64,000 bases of DNA. Source: Ramlibacter paludis (GTDB taxonomy: Bacteria > Pseudomonadota > Gammaproteobacteria > Burkholderiales > Burkholderiaceae_C). Location of the stretch: NCBI RefSeq assembly GCF_022012305.1, contig NZ_JAKLTM010000002.1, forward strand, positions 558,001 to 622,000. Direction: 5' to 3'. The notes under the pieces are model-generated. The model saw nothing but the letters and a program-made list of their open reading frames with translations. It had not been told where the DNA came from and searched no databases. Shown piece by piece: positions 8,208 through 17,575 of the stretch. Position 1 is the first letter of the stretch. Each line of letters starts with the position of its first letter. The position numbers and the translations under genes were made by a program.

Positions 8208-8280
8208 AGCCTATGCGCCCGCTCGGGTCGCAGCCTGACACTAAGCAAAAGCCTATTCGCCCGCTCGGGGCGAACCTGAC
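8208..8280. repeat. Two-copy imperfect direct repeat
   Basis: Two copies of a roughly 31-base unit beginning AGCCTAT(G/T)CGCCCGCTCGGG and ending (A/G)CCTGAC lie 42 bases apart (8208-8239 and 8250-8280). The second overlaps the 3' end of the glycine-rich gene on the minus strand. Only two copies are seen, so this is a local duplication rather than an array. Confidence 0.5.
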
Positions 8281-8558
8281 GATTTGCGGAGCGGGAGCGG
8301 CCCCCGCTGACTGAGCTCCACTGCGGACGGCTGTTTGTGCTTCCCGTAACGGTCGCCTGTCTTGCTGTTCTTATAGTCGCCGCCCTTGTGCGATGAGCCG
8401 CTTCCTCCTTTGTAGGGGCCGCCATGGCTACTCGTGTCCTTTCCCCCGCCGTACGACGGTCGGCCCCCGCCACCGCCCTTGCCTTTCGCATCGGCAGCCA
8501 TCGGTGCCACGGCCAGGGCACATGCGACGACGAAGGTAAAAAGAGAGGTTGTACGCAT
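8253..8558 (-). CDS. Small secreted glycine/lysine-rich protein
   Basis: 101 residues from MRTTSLFTF; a start at 8582 would add eight residues. A clear signal peptide (about 1-24, cleavage near APMAADA-KG) is followed by a low-complexity mature part rich in Gly, Lys, Ser and His (GKGGGGGRPSYGGGKD). Exported and probably disordered; no catalytic motif. Similar small periplasmic proteins are common in Burkholderiales but poorly characterised. The gene stands alone between the decayed region and an intergenic stretch. Confidence 0.55.
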   Translation of the reverse strand: MRTTSLFTFVVACALAVAPMAADAKGKGGGGGRPSYGGGKDTSSHGGPYKGGSGSSHKGGDYKNSKTGDRYGKHKQPSAVELSQRGPLPLRKSSGSPRAGE

Positions 8559-8582
8559 CGGGTGTCTGCTTGAAGCCGTCAT

Positions 8583-8997
8583 CCTGTTGACCTTTTGCGC
8601 GGCTGCGAAAGGGACTTTCCCTAGGCGTCACCTCTTCGGGGTAGAACGGGCTGCGGTTAGCCAACCTCAGTCTTGCTGCAGTCCTCCCGAGCGTGCACTT
8701 GATGCGCTGGATTCCTGCAGAACTTCCTAATGACGGTTTGATTAGAGAACTCGGACAAGCTCAATACGGCAACCGAACCAGGGCGTATCCTTAACCGCCC
8801 CTTGCGGAAGTCTCGCTCCTCCTGTAAAAAAGCAGTGCGCAAGCCGACCTCGTGAATCTGTCCATTTGTTCTGGGATGGATTCCTCGGCCAGCGCAGTTG
8901 CGCCCGTTGGAGCGCCAGACTCTGGCGCAGTCCGATGCATCGTTCCTGTATACGGCGTCACGAGTTGGCGCTACCGCACATGGCGCGGAGGGCTGAC
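8583..8997. other. Intergenic region without a recognisable gene
   Basis: About 415 bases between the divergent secreted-protein and membrane-protein genes. Open frames here are short and lack recognisable protein content. It should contain promoters for both neighbours. The only clear signal is the Shine-Dalgarno GGAGGG just before 8998. Confidence 0.45.
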
Positions 8998-9585
8998 ATG
9001 ACTGCGCAAACGCACGCTCTTATTCAGTTAGTCGCTGGCATCGTGTTCGCTGCAATTACCCTGTGGTTTCTGTGGCAAGCATTTGATTCGACCAGGGCTC
9101 CCACCCAGCTGCGGTACGACATCGTCCACTATGTGTGTTCGCTGGGCGCCGGGGCTTCTGGTGCATTTTTTACTGGCGCGGCTCTTCTAAGCGCAGACGT
9201 CACGTTTGGGCCTGGGAGCAAGCTTGCGTTTCAAGGCACTGCTGGCGTAGCTCTGTTCGGATTGGTGTTCCTGCTTTTCCGAAGTCGCGCGCCGTCTCCA
9301 TCGGGTAACGGAGGGTCGGTGGTTTCCATTGGCACCCAAACGCCGTTCGAGCAGGTTGCACAGGCGATTGCCAGCGAAGCAGGCGCCACAATCGACCTGT
9401 CCTCCCTGTCTGCGACCGAGCGGGCGGTGGTTCCGGCAAGTGAAAACCTCCTTTGCGGCACCTTCCAGCAAGCAAAACAATCGCTCGCTAGATTGGGACA
9501 ACTTGTTCCGAAGGGCGCAGTGCGAGCGTATAGGGTGGACCTAGACGAAGCGGCAAAGCACTTTACGCTTCACGTCCTTCAGTGA
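8998..9585 (+). CDS. Predicted inner-membrane protein with soluble C-terminal domain
   Basis: 195 residues from MTAQTHALIQL, chosen over a longer frame from 8866 because GCGGAGGGCTGAC precedes this ATG. Hydrophobic segments: about 6-27, 44-66 and 78-98, followed by a 95-residue cytoplasmic or periplasmic domain with a helical pattern (FEQVAQAIASEAGATIDL, FQQAKQSLARLG). Not recognised. It is followed 33 bases later by a Cys-rich small gene, and the two probably form an operon. Confidence 0.65.
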   Translation: MTAQTHALIQLVAGIVFAAITLWFLWQAFDSTRAPTQLRYDIVHYVCSLGAGASGAFFTGAALLSADVTFGPGSKLAFQGTAGVALFGLVFLLFRSRAPSPSGNGGSVVSIGTQTPFEQVAQAIASEAGATIDLSSLSATERAVVPASENLLCGTFQQAKQSLARLGQLVPKGAVRAYRVDLDEAAKHFTLHVLQ

Positions 9586-9618
9586 AACAGAATCGATGGA
9601 AGAGCGAGGCGTGCATCC

Positions 9619-9951
9619 ATGGCCGTGACAAACAACTGCAACTGCGACATGCCTCCCGGTGGGGGAGGTGCCTGCGAACCATATCAACTCGCGATTTGTC
9701 GTAATGACGGGGTGAACTGCCGTCATGAGTGTCGAGACCCGCCGGCATTTCGTATTGGTCCAGATGCGCTAGAAAGTTGGTGTTATGAGATGGTGACCGG
9801 CATTCCTCAGACCGGTCCACTTGGACCGAAGGAGCTGGCAACAATTCGGAGCGGTCGCTATTTTGACGCTTCCACAAACGAAGAGGTCACATTCAAAGTT
9901 CCCCGCGAAGAAGGAGACCCAGTGAACGCAAGCGTAGTCGCAGAAGCGTAG
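9619..9951 (+). CDS. Small Cys-rich hypothetical protein
   Basis: 110 residues. The first 40 residues carry six cysteines (CNC, C at about 19, C at about 27, CRHEC), which could bind metal or form disulphides; the rest is polar, without membrane segments. Not recognised. It follows the membrane protein gene closely on the same strand, with GAGCGAGG upstream of the ATG. Confidence 0.55.
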   Translation: MAVTNNCNCDMPPGGGGACEPYQLAICRNDGVNCRHECRDPPAFRIGPDALESWCYEMVTGIPQTGPLGPKELATIRSGRYFDASTNEEVTFKVPREEGDPVNASVVAEA

Positions 9952-9968
9952 CGCGGGCTACACCTCAT

Positions 9969-10175
9969 CTAGCAGGTCGACCCAATTTCTGTCTTGCTGC
10001 GGTCTAGCGGCATGATACGGGCAAGCAGAGCTGCAATACGGCTCATGAACGCCTCCCGGTCGCTCGCCGCCTCGGTGCCTACCCAAGACACCTCAAGAAC
10101 AGCGGGACCGCCTATCAATTGCCAAAACTTCAATCTTCGGGGGTTCGCACTCGGAAGTGCGAACCGCGCTGCCAC
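9969..10175 (-). CDS. Short ORF, possibly the frameshifted 3' part of the upstream gene
   Basis: 68 residues from GTG. The sequence (FWQLIGGPAVLEVSWVGTE, EAFMSRIAALLARI) looks protein-like, with a strand then a helix. It overlaps the end of the 10130-10666 gene in another frame, and the overlap coincides with a hairpin (10142-10165). Either it is a separate overlapping gene or the two once formed one protein of about 225 residues. No homology is recognised. Confidence 0.35.
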   Translation of the reverse strand: MAARFALPSANPRRLKFWQLIGGPAVLEVSWVGTEAASDREAFMSRIAALLARIMPLDRSKTEIGSTC

Positions 10176-10666
10176 GGTAGACGCAGCCCAGGAACCACCC
10201 TATAGCGGCACCACATTGCACGGTGCTTCACCAGTTCAGATATGGTCGACGCCGGATGGCACCAACGCGCATCTTCCATGGTTTGTGGCGCGAGCTCGCG
10301 CTCCAGTGTCAGTGGCACCTTCGCGAGCACGAGGTGCTCGGCCATGAATGTGCGGAGACGCTCGCGCCCCGCGCGGCCGCGCCATTCCTCAGGTGTAGCT
10401 AGCAGATGCTCAATGATGCACTTCAACGGCACAACATGCTCCTCGCGCGCCGGCCCCGTCGTATCGAATGCATCGCCGCAGTACACGTAATCGCGCTGCA
10501 GTTCGCCGCCCGCGCGCAACGCGGCGCTCAGGTCGTGACCAAGCAGCTTGGTAAGCGGCAGATAGGTGCAACTCCAAGCGTCGCGCTCATCGCGACGGGA
10601 TGGAAAGTTCGCGTACGTCTGCAGAACGCCCTGCGCTTGTCGCAAGAAGAGGTCGGCTCGGCACAT
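10130..10666 (-). CDS. Hypothetical protein with possible HNH-like EHVVP motif
   Basis: 178 residues. The middle holds REEHVVPLKCIIEHL (about 73-87), reminiscent of the EHxIP beta-hairpin in some HNH nucleases, but no second and third HNH elements are obvious. Cys and Trp residues are scattered (YVYCGDAF, ARWCHPAS, AMWCRYR). The last 15 residues (GSHFRVRTPED) come from a hairpin sequence and may be the product of a frameshift. Stands alone on the minus strand. Confidence 0.5.
   Translation of the reverse strand: MCRADLFLRQAQGVLQTYANFPSRRDERDAWSCTYLPLTKLLGHDLSAALRAGGELQRDYVYCGDAFDTTGPAREEHVVPLKCIIEHLLATPEEWRGRAGRERLRTFMAEHLVLAKVPLTLERELAPQTMEDARWCHPASTISELVKHRAMWCRYRVVPGLRLPWQRGSHFRVRTPED
10142..10165. 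repeat. Perfect 9-bp hairpin
   Basis: GGTTCGCAC - tcggaa - GTGCGAACC. It lies inside the overlap between the two minus-strand ORFs above, where the reading frame seems to change. It could act as a terminator without a T-tract, or be the scar of a small rearrangement. Confidence 0.5.
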
Positions 10667-10993
10667 GATGAAATCGGGAGGAAATTAAAGCCTGTCCTGA
10701 GTATGGCTAGTTTTCCACGAGCGTACCCACTGGCCAACCGTACGCACCGCTAAATCATGCGGGCGGTCGATGAGGCTCTTAAGCCAGGTGAGGTAGAGGC
10801 TGCCTCTTCACTTCAAAGCGGCTGGGACGGGATGAAGGCGCCCTGCTCGCCGGCCGCATTGTTGCATCCTCTCCTCAAAGATTGGGGGCTTACATCTGCG
10901 ATGAGGTCCCAGGGAGCTGCGGCGCTGGTCAGGCTAATCGCATACTGTTAACGTATATCTGTTCGCTACATCTCAAGTACGCTCCACGTCCCA
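10667..10993. other. Intergenic region upstream of the type I RM operon, with candidate operator
   Basis: No reliable gene; a 64-codon frame at 10757-10951 has no recognisable content. An inverted repeat ATAC-tgttaac-GTAT at 10942-10956 (centre GTTAAC) lies about 38 bases before the ribbon-helix-helix gene and is a plausible operator for it. There is no Shine-Dalgarno before the ATG at 10994. Confidence 0.4.
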
Positions 10994-11209
10994 ATGCCTC
11001 GCCCGCTCCGAAAGACTGCAGCCACCTCGCTGAAGATGACCCCTGAGGTTCGAGACCTCTGGGAGCAGTGCGCGGCCGCAGAAAGCCGCAGCCTAACCAA
11101 TCTTTTTGAGGTCATGGTGCGCGACCGGGCGAAGGCGCTGAATCTCCAGCCCCGACCGGCTCCCACACCGGCTCTTCGCAAGACTGCAACCAAGAACACC
11201 AAAAACTGA
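10994..11209 (+). CDS. Small ribbon-helix-helix (CopG/Arc-like) protein leading the RM operon
   Basis: 71 residues. TSLKMTPEVRDLWEQCAAAE (about 11-30) fits an RHH strand plus first helix and SLTNLFEVMVRDRAKAL the second helix; a Pro/Ala/Lys-rich tail follows. It ends eight bases before hsdM, so it is probably co-transcribed and may autoregulate the operon. It aligns well with the 64-residue protein at the head of the Zorya operon (33642-33836): TP, L, EQ, AA, RS, N and EV coincide in order. No toxin gene accompanies it. Confidence 0.7.
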   Translation: MPRPLRKTAATSLKMTPEVRDLWEQCAAAESRSLTNLFEVMVRDRAKALNLQPRPAPTPALRKTATKNTKN

Positions 11210-11217
11210 AAGCATTC

Positions 11218-13041
11218 ATGGCACAGAACTTCTCCGAACTCGCCAACTTCCTCTGGTCAGTCGCCGACCTGCTCCGCGGCGACTACAAGCAGGCCGACTA
11301 CGGTAAGGTCATCCTGCCGTTCACGTTGCTGCGCCGACTGGATTGCGTCCTCGAGAAGACCAAGTCGGATGTCCTGGCAGAATACACGAAGCGCAAGGAC
11401 ACTGGTGTCAACCTAGACCTGGTCCTAAAGAAGAAGAGCAAGGAAGCCTTCTACAACTCCAGCGTCTTCACGCTGCCCGGCCTGCTCGCGGACCCCGCGC
11501 ACATCCGACAGAACCTCATCTCCTACGTGACGGACTTCTCCGCCGACGCACGGGACGTGTTCGAGCGCTTCAAGTTCGTGGACCGGGTCGCAGAGCTGGA
11601 CGACAAGGACCTGCTGTTCAAGCTGGTGCAGATGTTCGCCAACGTGGACCTTCATCCGGACGTGGTCCCCAACGAGACCATGGGGCTGGTCTTCGAGGAG
11701 CTGATTCGGAAGTTCGCGGAAGCCTCGAACGAGACCGCGGGGGAGCACTTCACGCCTCGCGAAGTCATCCAGCTCATCGTGCACTGTCTATTCACCGGTG
11801 ACGACGAGGCGCTGTCGAAGCCCGGGGTGATTCGCTCGATGTACGACCCCACCGCCGGCACCGGCGGCATCCTGTCCGTGGGCGAGGCCGTGGCCCGGAG
11901 CATCAACAAAACGGCCAAGATGGTCCTTTTCGGCCAAGAGCTGAACGACGAGAGCTACGCCATTTGCAAGGCGGACATGCTTATCAAAGGGCAGGACCCG
12001 AAGAACATCGTCAGAGGCAATACCCTGTCGGCCGACGGTTTCCCGAACGAGAAGTTCGACTACGGCGCGGCGAACCCGCCTTTCGGCGTGGACTGGAAGA
12101 AGGTCCTCGAGGCCATCAAGACGGAGCACGAGAAGAAGGGCTTCGCGGGCCGGTTCGGCCCTGGGCTGCCGCGCATCTCGGACGGCTCACTGCTGTTCCT
12201 GATGCACTTGATTTCTAAGATGCGTCCGGCTGCCGAAGGCGGTGGCCGAGTGGGCATCGTTCTGAATGGCTCGCCGCTGTTCACTGGCGACGCAGGCTCA
12301 GGCGAGTCTGAAATCCGTCGCTGGGTGCTCGAGAACGACATGCTCGATGCCATCATCGCGCTGCCGAACGACCTGTTCTACAACACGGGAATTGCCACCT
12401 ACATCTGGATTCTGGACAACGACAAGAAGGCTGACCGCAAAGGCAAGGTGCAGCTGATTGACGCCACCCGGATGTTCGCCAAGATGAGGAAGTCGCTTGG
12501 AAGCAAGCGAGTGCTCATCACTGAGGCCCAGGTCGCCGAAATCGTGAAGGTCTACGCCACCTGTACGAAGGACGCCACGTTCGTGCTGGAGTTCAAGGAA
12601 CCCGCGAAGGGTTCCAATGGAGACGACCAGGCGGAGCCTGAGGTACCGCGCATCGTGTCGAAGGTGTTTGACACCAAGTTCTTCGGCTACCGGAAGGTCA
12701 CCGTCGACCGGCCACCGCAGGAAGGCAAGGCGGTGACCGTGAAATTGAAGAAGGGGCAAAAGCCCTACGACCCGGAACTGCGCGACACCGAGAACGTTCC
12801 CCTTACGGAGGAGCTCAAGGCGTACATGAAGCGAGAGGTGCTGCCGCATGTTCCAGATGCCTACGTTAACGAAGAGGTCCGCGACGAGAAGGACGGACAA
12901 GTTGGCAAGGTCGGCTATGAAATCAGCTTCAACCGCTACTTCTACGTCTACAAGCCGCCTCGGAAGCCGGTCGTCATCGCCAAGGAGATTGGCGACATGG
13001 AAAAGCGCTTTCTGGAGTTGATGAAGGGGGTGCTGACGTGA
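11218..13041 (+). CDS. hsdM: Type I restriction-modification DNA methyltransferase subunit HsdM
   Basis: 607 residues. An N-terminal helical HsdM_N domain (about 1-140) precedes the catalytic domain with the SAM-binding motif DPTAGTGG (about 205-212) and catalytic motif NPPFG (about 285-289, an N6-adenine NPPF/Y). It transfers methyl groups to adenine in the sequence chosen by HsdS and is needed for both modification and restriction. It lies directly after the RHH gene and overlaps hsdS (GTGA). Length is somewhat above the usual 500-530 residues because of an insertion and tail after about 430. Confidence 0.95.
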   Translation: MAQNFSELANFLWSVADLLRGDYKQADYGKVILPFTLLRRLDCVLEKTKSDVLAEYTKRKDTGVNLDLVLKKKSKEAFYNSSVFTLPGLLADPAHIRQNLISYVTDFSADARDVFERFKFVDRVAELDDKDLLFKLVQMFANVDLHPDVVPNETMGLVFEELIRKFAEASNETAGEHFTPREVIQLIVHCLFTGDDEALSKPGVIRSMYDPTAGTGGILSVGEAVARSINKTAKMVLFGQELNDESYAICKADMLIKGQDPKNIVRGNTLSADGFPNEKFDYGAANPPFGVDWKKVLEAIKTEHEKKGFAGRFGPGLPRISDGSLLFLMHLISKMRPAAEGGGRVGIVLNGSPLFTGDAGSGESEIRRWVLENDMLDAIIALPNDLFYNTGIATYIWILDNDKKADRKGKVQLIDATRMFAKMRKSLGSKRVLITEAQVAEIVKVYATCTKDATFVLEFKEPAKGSNGDDQAEPEVPRIVSKVFDTKFFGYRKVTVDRPPQEGKAVTVKLKKGQKPYDPELRDTENVPLTEELKAYMKREVLPHVPDAYVNEEVRDEKDGQVGKVGYEISFNRYFYVYKPPRKPVVIAKEIGDMEKRFLELMKGVLT

Positions 13042-14402
13042 GAGCGTCCAAGAGGACTTCCGCCGCGCCTTACCTCGGTGCGGTTCCAGAGCATTGGACA
13101 GACATCAGCCTGAAGCACTTGCTTCGGGCACCCGTGACAGATGGACCGCACGAAACACCGGCCTTCGTAGACGAATCGGAGGGGCGTCCGTTCCTCTCTG
13201 TGGACGCGATTCAGGATGGGGAGCTTGTTCTCGACGGATGTCGCTATGTTGCCCCACAGGCGTTCGATGAATACAGGAAAAAAGCGGCGCCAGAGCTCGA
13301 TGACATTCTCATGGGGAAGGCGGCATCCACCGGGAAAATCGCGCGCGTAAAGACATCCACCCCATTCGCCATCTGGTCACCTCTCGCGCTTATAAGACCC
13401 GCCAAGAATAGGCTGGACAGCCGATTTCTGGAGTACGTCCTGAAGAGCCCAGCGCTGCAGCAGCAAATCGAGGACCTCTGCAACTCAAATACGCAGAAGA
13501 ACATCGGGATGGGTGACATCCCGCGCTTGGCGTTTGCGCTCCCGCCCATGCAGGAGCAGGAGCGCACCGCCGACTTCCTCGATGAGCAGACTGCGCGAAT
13601 TGATGCGTTGATTGCAGAAAAGGCACAGCTTCTTCAGGCGCTTGCAGAGAGCGAAGCCAGCCAAGTGTTGGCTGAAGTGACGGGCCAGACGCGCGAGGCC
13701 CCTGGTGAACTATCCCCGGAGAAGCCGGAGGCTGCCGCATTACCAGCCGGATGGAAACTCCCACAACTGGCGCGACTTGTCTCGAAGCTCACCAACGGCT
13801 TCGTCGGACCGACAAGGGACATCCTCGTACCGGCGGGTGTGCGGTATCTGCAATCGCTGCACATCAAGTCGGGACAGGTCGACTTCGAGCGCGGCGAATA
13901 TTACGTGACGGAGGACTGGTCTCAGGTGCACTTGAAATCGGTGCTCCAAGTCGGCGACGTTCTCATTGTGCAGACTGGCGACATCGGTCAGACGGCCGTC
14001 GTCACCGAGGAATTCGCTGGATGTAACTGCCACGCACTCATCATCGCGACACCGCGCCGCGAACTGGTCATCCCAGAGTACCTCGAACTCGTGCTCAGAA
14101 GTGCATACGGCCGGGCCGCCTTCAACCTGTATGCCACAGGTGCATTGCACCCGCACCTGAACTGCTCAAATATCCGAGACATTCGAGTGCCCCTGCCGCC
14201 TCTCGCAGTCCAACGGAAGATTGTGGCGAATAGCACTTCCATCGGAGCCGCACACCGCAAGCTGCGCTCCCACGTGGAAGAGCACATTGAGCGCCTGCGC
14301 GAATACCGCTCCTCTTTGATTTCAGCGGCTGTGACCGGCCAGCTTGACATCAGCACCTCCGGAAGCAAGCCTGCCGCCCGCCCCGCGGAGGCTCTGGCGT
14401 GA
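13038..14402 (+). CDS. hsdS: Type I restriction specificity subunit HsdS
   Basis: 454 residues starting GTG within the hsdM stop. It has two target-recognition domains (about 15-165 and 235-390), each followed by a conserved helical spacer: PPMQEQERTADFLDEQTARI (about 173) and PPLAVQRKIVANSTSIG (about 390), the latter ending LREYRSSLISAAVTGQLDI. This two-TRD layout recognises a bipartite DNA site. TRD sequences are highly variable, so the target cannot be read from the sequence. Confidence 0.95.
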   Translation: MRASKRTSAAPYLGAVPEHWTDISLKHLLRAPVTDGPHETPAFVDESEGRPFLSVDAIQDGELVLDGCRYVAPQAFDEYRKKAAPELDDILMGKAASTGKIARVKTSTPFAIWSPLALIRPAKNRLDSRFLEYVLKSPALQQQIEDLCNSNTQKNIGMGDIPRLAFALPPMQEQERTADFLDEQTARIDALIAEKAQLLQALAESEASQVLAEVTGQTREAPGELSPEKPEAAALPAGWKLPQLARLVSKLTNGFVGPTRDILVPAGVRYLQSLHIKSGQVDFERGEYYVTEDWSQVHLKSVLQVGDVLIVQTGDIGQTAVVTEEFAGCNCHALIIATPRRELVIPEYLELVLRSAYGRAAFNLYATGALHPHLNCSNIRDIRVPLPPLAVQRKIVANSTSIGAAHRKLRSHVEEHIERLREYRSSLISAAVTGQLDISTSGSKPAARPAEALA

Positions 14403-14457
14403 GATGCCTCGCCGCGGATAGAGCGCGGACCTAGAAGAAGAAACCCAGGAGAAGTCA

Positions 14458-17400
14458 TTGCCGACCATGTCCAACATCCATACCGAGCGCGTCTTCGAGG
14501 ACGAGCTCTGTGAGCACCTGGTCGCCAACGGCTGGTCGGTCCGGACCCACCTGAAGGACGCCACCTCCTACAACCGCGAACTCGCGCTGTTCCCGGAGGA
14601 CCTGCTCGCCTTCGTGCAGCAGACGCAGCCCGCGGAGTGGGAGAAGTTCAAGAAGTGGCACAACGGCCAGTCAGATGCAATCTTCGTCAAGCGCGTTGCG
14701 GAGCAGTTGGACAAGCACGGCACGCTTCACCTCCTGCGCCATGGCTTCAAAGACCGCAACGCCAAGTTCTTCCTGTGCCAGTTCCGGCCAGCGCACGCCA
14801 AGAACAAGCAGCTGTGGCAGTGGTACGAGCAGAACCGGCTCACCGCCATCCGCCAGCTCCATTTCAGCCTGCACAACGAGAAGAGCATTGACGTCGTCCT
14901 GTTCGTCAATGGCCTTCCGGTGGCCACGTCGGAGCTGAAGACCGACCTAACGCAGAATATCCTCCACGCCATCTCTCAATACAAGAAGGACCGGCTGCCG
15001 AAGGACCCCAAGAGCAAAGAGCTGGAGCCCCTGCTTCAGTTCAAGACACGTGCGCTCGTGCACTTCGCCGCCTCGACGGACGAAGTCTTCATGGCCACCA
15101 AGCTGGATGGCGACAAGACCTATTTCCTGCCGTTCAACTTGGGCCGCCCGGACGGCCTGGGTGGCGCCGGCGCCGGCAACCCGCCCGCTCCTCCGGGAGA
15201 GGGCTACCCGACCTTCTACCTGTGGAAGCTGGTGTGGTCGAAGGACGTGTGGCTGGACATCCTCGGGAACTTCTTGCACTTGGAAGTCAAGGAGGCCGAC
15301 GACCCGACCACCGGCAAGAAGACCACCAAGGAAACGCTCATCTTCCCGCGCTTCCACCAGCTGGACGCTGTGCTGCGCCTGGTTCGGGCGGCTGGCGATG
15401 AGGGGGCCGGCCAGGTCTACCTAACCCAGCACTCCGCGGGCTCGGGCAAGTCCAATACCATCGCATGGAGCGCACACCGGTTCTCAACCCTACACAATGC
15501 CGCCGGCGAGAAGGTCTTCGACTCGGTCATTGTCATCACAGACCGCAAGGTTCTGGACCGGCAACTGCAGGAGACCATCAGCCAATTCGAGCACAAGGCG
15601 GGTGTGGTTCAGAAGATTGACCAGAACTCCGAGCAACTGGCCAAGGCGCTCACCGATGGCGTGCCTGTCATCATCACCACGCTGCAGAAATTCCCGCACG
15701 TCCTGAACAAGGTTCAAGGCCTGAAGGACCGCAAGTTCGCCCTCATCATTGACGAGGCGCACTCGAGCCAGTCTGGCGCCGCCGCTCAGAAGCTGCGCCG
15801 CACGCTCTCTACGGAAGCGAAGAACAAGACGGTCACTGTCGAACTGGAGGGCGAGACCGTGCAGGTGTCCGCGGACGTCGAGGTCGACCCGGAAGACCTG
15901 ACCACCGAGGACATCATCAACCAGGTCATGGCCGGCCGCGAGCGACCCAAGAACGTCTCGTACTTCGCCTTCACGGCGACGCCCAAGGCCAAGACGATGG
16001 AGCTGTTCGGTCGAGCGCCAGCGCCAGACGTTCTGCCGCAGGCATTCCACATCTACTCCATGCGCCAGGCCATCGAGGAAGGCTTCATCCTCGACGTGCT
16101 GAAGAACTACACCGGCTACAAGACCTTCTACAGGCTCGCGTCGGCCGCCGATGACAAGGTGGTCTCCAAGCGCAAGGCAAGCCGCGCCTTGGCACGGTAC
16201 GCCGTGCTCCACCCGCACAACATCTCCCAGAAGGTCGTCATCATCGTGGAGCACTTCCGCGAGCACGTGGCAACTAAGATTGGCGGCAAAGCCAAGGCCA
16301 TGGTGGTCACGGATAGCCGTGTGGCTGCGGTGCGCTACAAGCTCGCCATGGACCGGTACATCAAGGACCGGGGCTACGACAAGGAAATGCGCGCCCTGGT
16401 GGCGTTCTCCGGCAAAGTCAGCGACGAAGATTCGGGTTCGGACGAGTTCACCGAAGTGAATATGAACCCCGACATAAAGGGCCAGGAGCCGTCCGATGCG
16501 TTCAAAGAGGACGTGTATCGCCTGCTGCTGGTGGCCAACAAGTACCAAACCGGCTTCGACCAGCCGCTCCTGAGCGCCATGTACGTGGACAAGCGCCTGG
16601 CCGGCGTCATGGCCGTGCAGACCCTCTCGCGCCTGAACCGCACCTGCGTGGGCAAGGAAGACACCTTCGTCCTGGACTTCGTCAACAAGCCGGAAGAAAT
16701 CCTTGCCTCGTTTCAGCCCTACTACCGGGCTGCGCAGCTGAAGGACGTCACGGACCCCAACATCGTCCACGAGCTCCAGACCAAGCTGGACAAGGCTGGC
16801 GTCTATTTCCCGCAGGAGGTCGAGCAGTTGGCGGAGGCGTTTTTCAACCCCAAGGGCAAGCAGGAGCATCTGCACCCGTTCCTGAAGCCTGCCAAAGACC
16901 GGTTCGTCGACCTCGATGAGGAGGAGCAGGAGCAGTTCCGCAAGGACCTCGGCACCTTCCTGCGCATGTACGACTTCCTGAGTCAAATCATCCCGTATGG
17001 AGACTCGGACCTGGAGAAGCTGTACACGTTCGGCAAAAACCTGATGCCGCGTATTGCAGTTTCGGAAGGCGGCTCCAGCCTGGTTGAACTGGACGCAGAC
17101 GTTCGCTTGACGCACTACCGGCTGCAGAAGCTGGGGGAGAAGCACATCGACCTGAGCGTCGGCGAAGTCGTTCCTCTGAAACCGGCTTCAGGTGCCGGCA
17201 CAGGCAGCGCGCCGACCGACGAGCAAATCAAGCTCGCGGAAATCGTTTCGAAGATGAACGACTTGTTCTCAGGTGACCTTACGGAGGCCGACCTAGTGGG
17301 CTACGTGACCACCATCAAGGGCAAGTTGATGGAGAACGAGAGCTTGGCCGAACAGGCTGCCAACAACTCCGAGCAGCAGTTCGCCATGGGCGACTTCAAG

Positions 17401-17571
17401 GACATCCTCACGGACATCATCATTGAGGGCCAGGAAGCCCACAACACCATCGCCGACCAGCTGCTAAAGGACGAGCGCGTGCTGGCCTCCATGCAAGGAA
17501 TGCTGGCCTCTATGGTGTTTAAGGCGTTCGCGCAGGGCCGCGCGGGGTCAGGCTCTCAGCGGGCGGCCTAG
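14458..17571 (+). CDS. hsdR: Type I restriction endonuclease subunit HsdR
   Basis: 1037 residues. TTG at 14458 lies six bases after AGGAG, so it is preferred over ATG at 14467. The N-terminal nuclease domain has the PD-(D/E)XK core (IDVVLFVNG...SELKTDL, about 143-163). The motor domain has Walker A HSAGSGKSN (about 325) and DEAH in LIIDEAHSSQ (about 425), followed by a RecA-like second lobe and a C-terminal coupling region. It translocates DNA and cuts unmodified foreign DNA together with HsdM and HsdS. The two-gap operon with a GIY-YIG gene after it appears intact. Confidence 0.95.
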   Translation: MPTMSNIHTERVFEDELCEHLVANGWSVRTHLKDATSYNRELALFPEDLLAFVQQTQPAEWEKFKKWHNGQSDAIFVKRVAEQLDKHGTLHLLRHGFKDRNAKFFLCQFRPAHAKNKQLWQWYEQNRLTAIRQLHFSLHNEKSIDVVLFVNGLPVATSELKTDLTQNILHAISQYKKDRLPKDPKSKELEPLLQFKTRALVHFAASTDEVFMATKLDGDKTYFLPFNLGRPDGLGGAGAGNPPAPPGEGYPTFYLWKLVWSKDVWLDILGNFLHLEVKEADDPTTGKKTTKETLIFPRFHQLDAVLRLVRAAGDEGAGQVYLTQHSAGSGKSNTIAWSAHRFSTLHNAAGEKVFDSVIVITDRKVLDRQLQETISQFEHKAGVVQKIDQNSEQLAKALTDGVPVIITTLQKFPHVLNKVQGLKDRKFALIIDEAHSSQSGAAAQKLRRTLSTEAKNKTVTVELEGETVQVSADVEVDPEDLTTEDIINQVMAGRERPKNVSYFAFTATPKAKTMELFGRAPAPDVLPQAFHIYSMRQAIEEGFILDVLKNYTGYKTFYRLASAADDKVVSKRKASRALARYAVLHPHNISQKVVIIVEHFREHVATKIGGKAKAMVVTDSRVAAVRYKLAMDRYIKDRGYDKEMRALVAFSGKVSDEDSGSDEFTEVNMNPDIKGQEPSDAFKEDVYRLLLVANKYQTGFDQPLLSAMYVDKRLAGVMAVQTLSRLNRTCVGKEDTFVLDFVNKPEEILASFQPYYRAAQLKDVTDPNIVHELQTKLDKAGVYFPQEVEQLAEAFFNPKGKQEHLHPFLKPAKDRFVDLDEEEQEQFRKDLGTFLRMYDFLSQIIPYGDSDLEKLYTFGKNLMPRIAVSEGGSSLVELDADVRLTHYRLQKLGEKHIDLSVGEVVPLKPASGAGTGSAPTDEQIKLAEIVSKMNDLFSGDLTEADLVGYVTTIKGKLMENESLAEQAANNSEQQFAMGDFKDILTDIIIEGQEAHNTIADQLLKDERVLASMQGMLASMVFKAFAQGRAGSGSQRAA

Positions 17572-17575
17572 CGTC

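Noticed and set aside
10757-10951. 64-codon ORF upstream of the RM operon
   Set aside because: No Shine-Dalgarno, no recognisable content, and it covers the region where the operon promoter should be.
15490-17145. 551-codon open frame on the minus strand inside hsdR
   Set aside because: Antisense shadow of a gene with complete nuclease and helicase motifs; the predicted protein has no recognisable domain.
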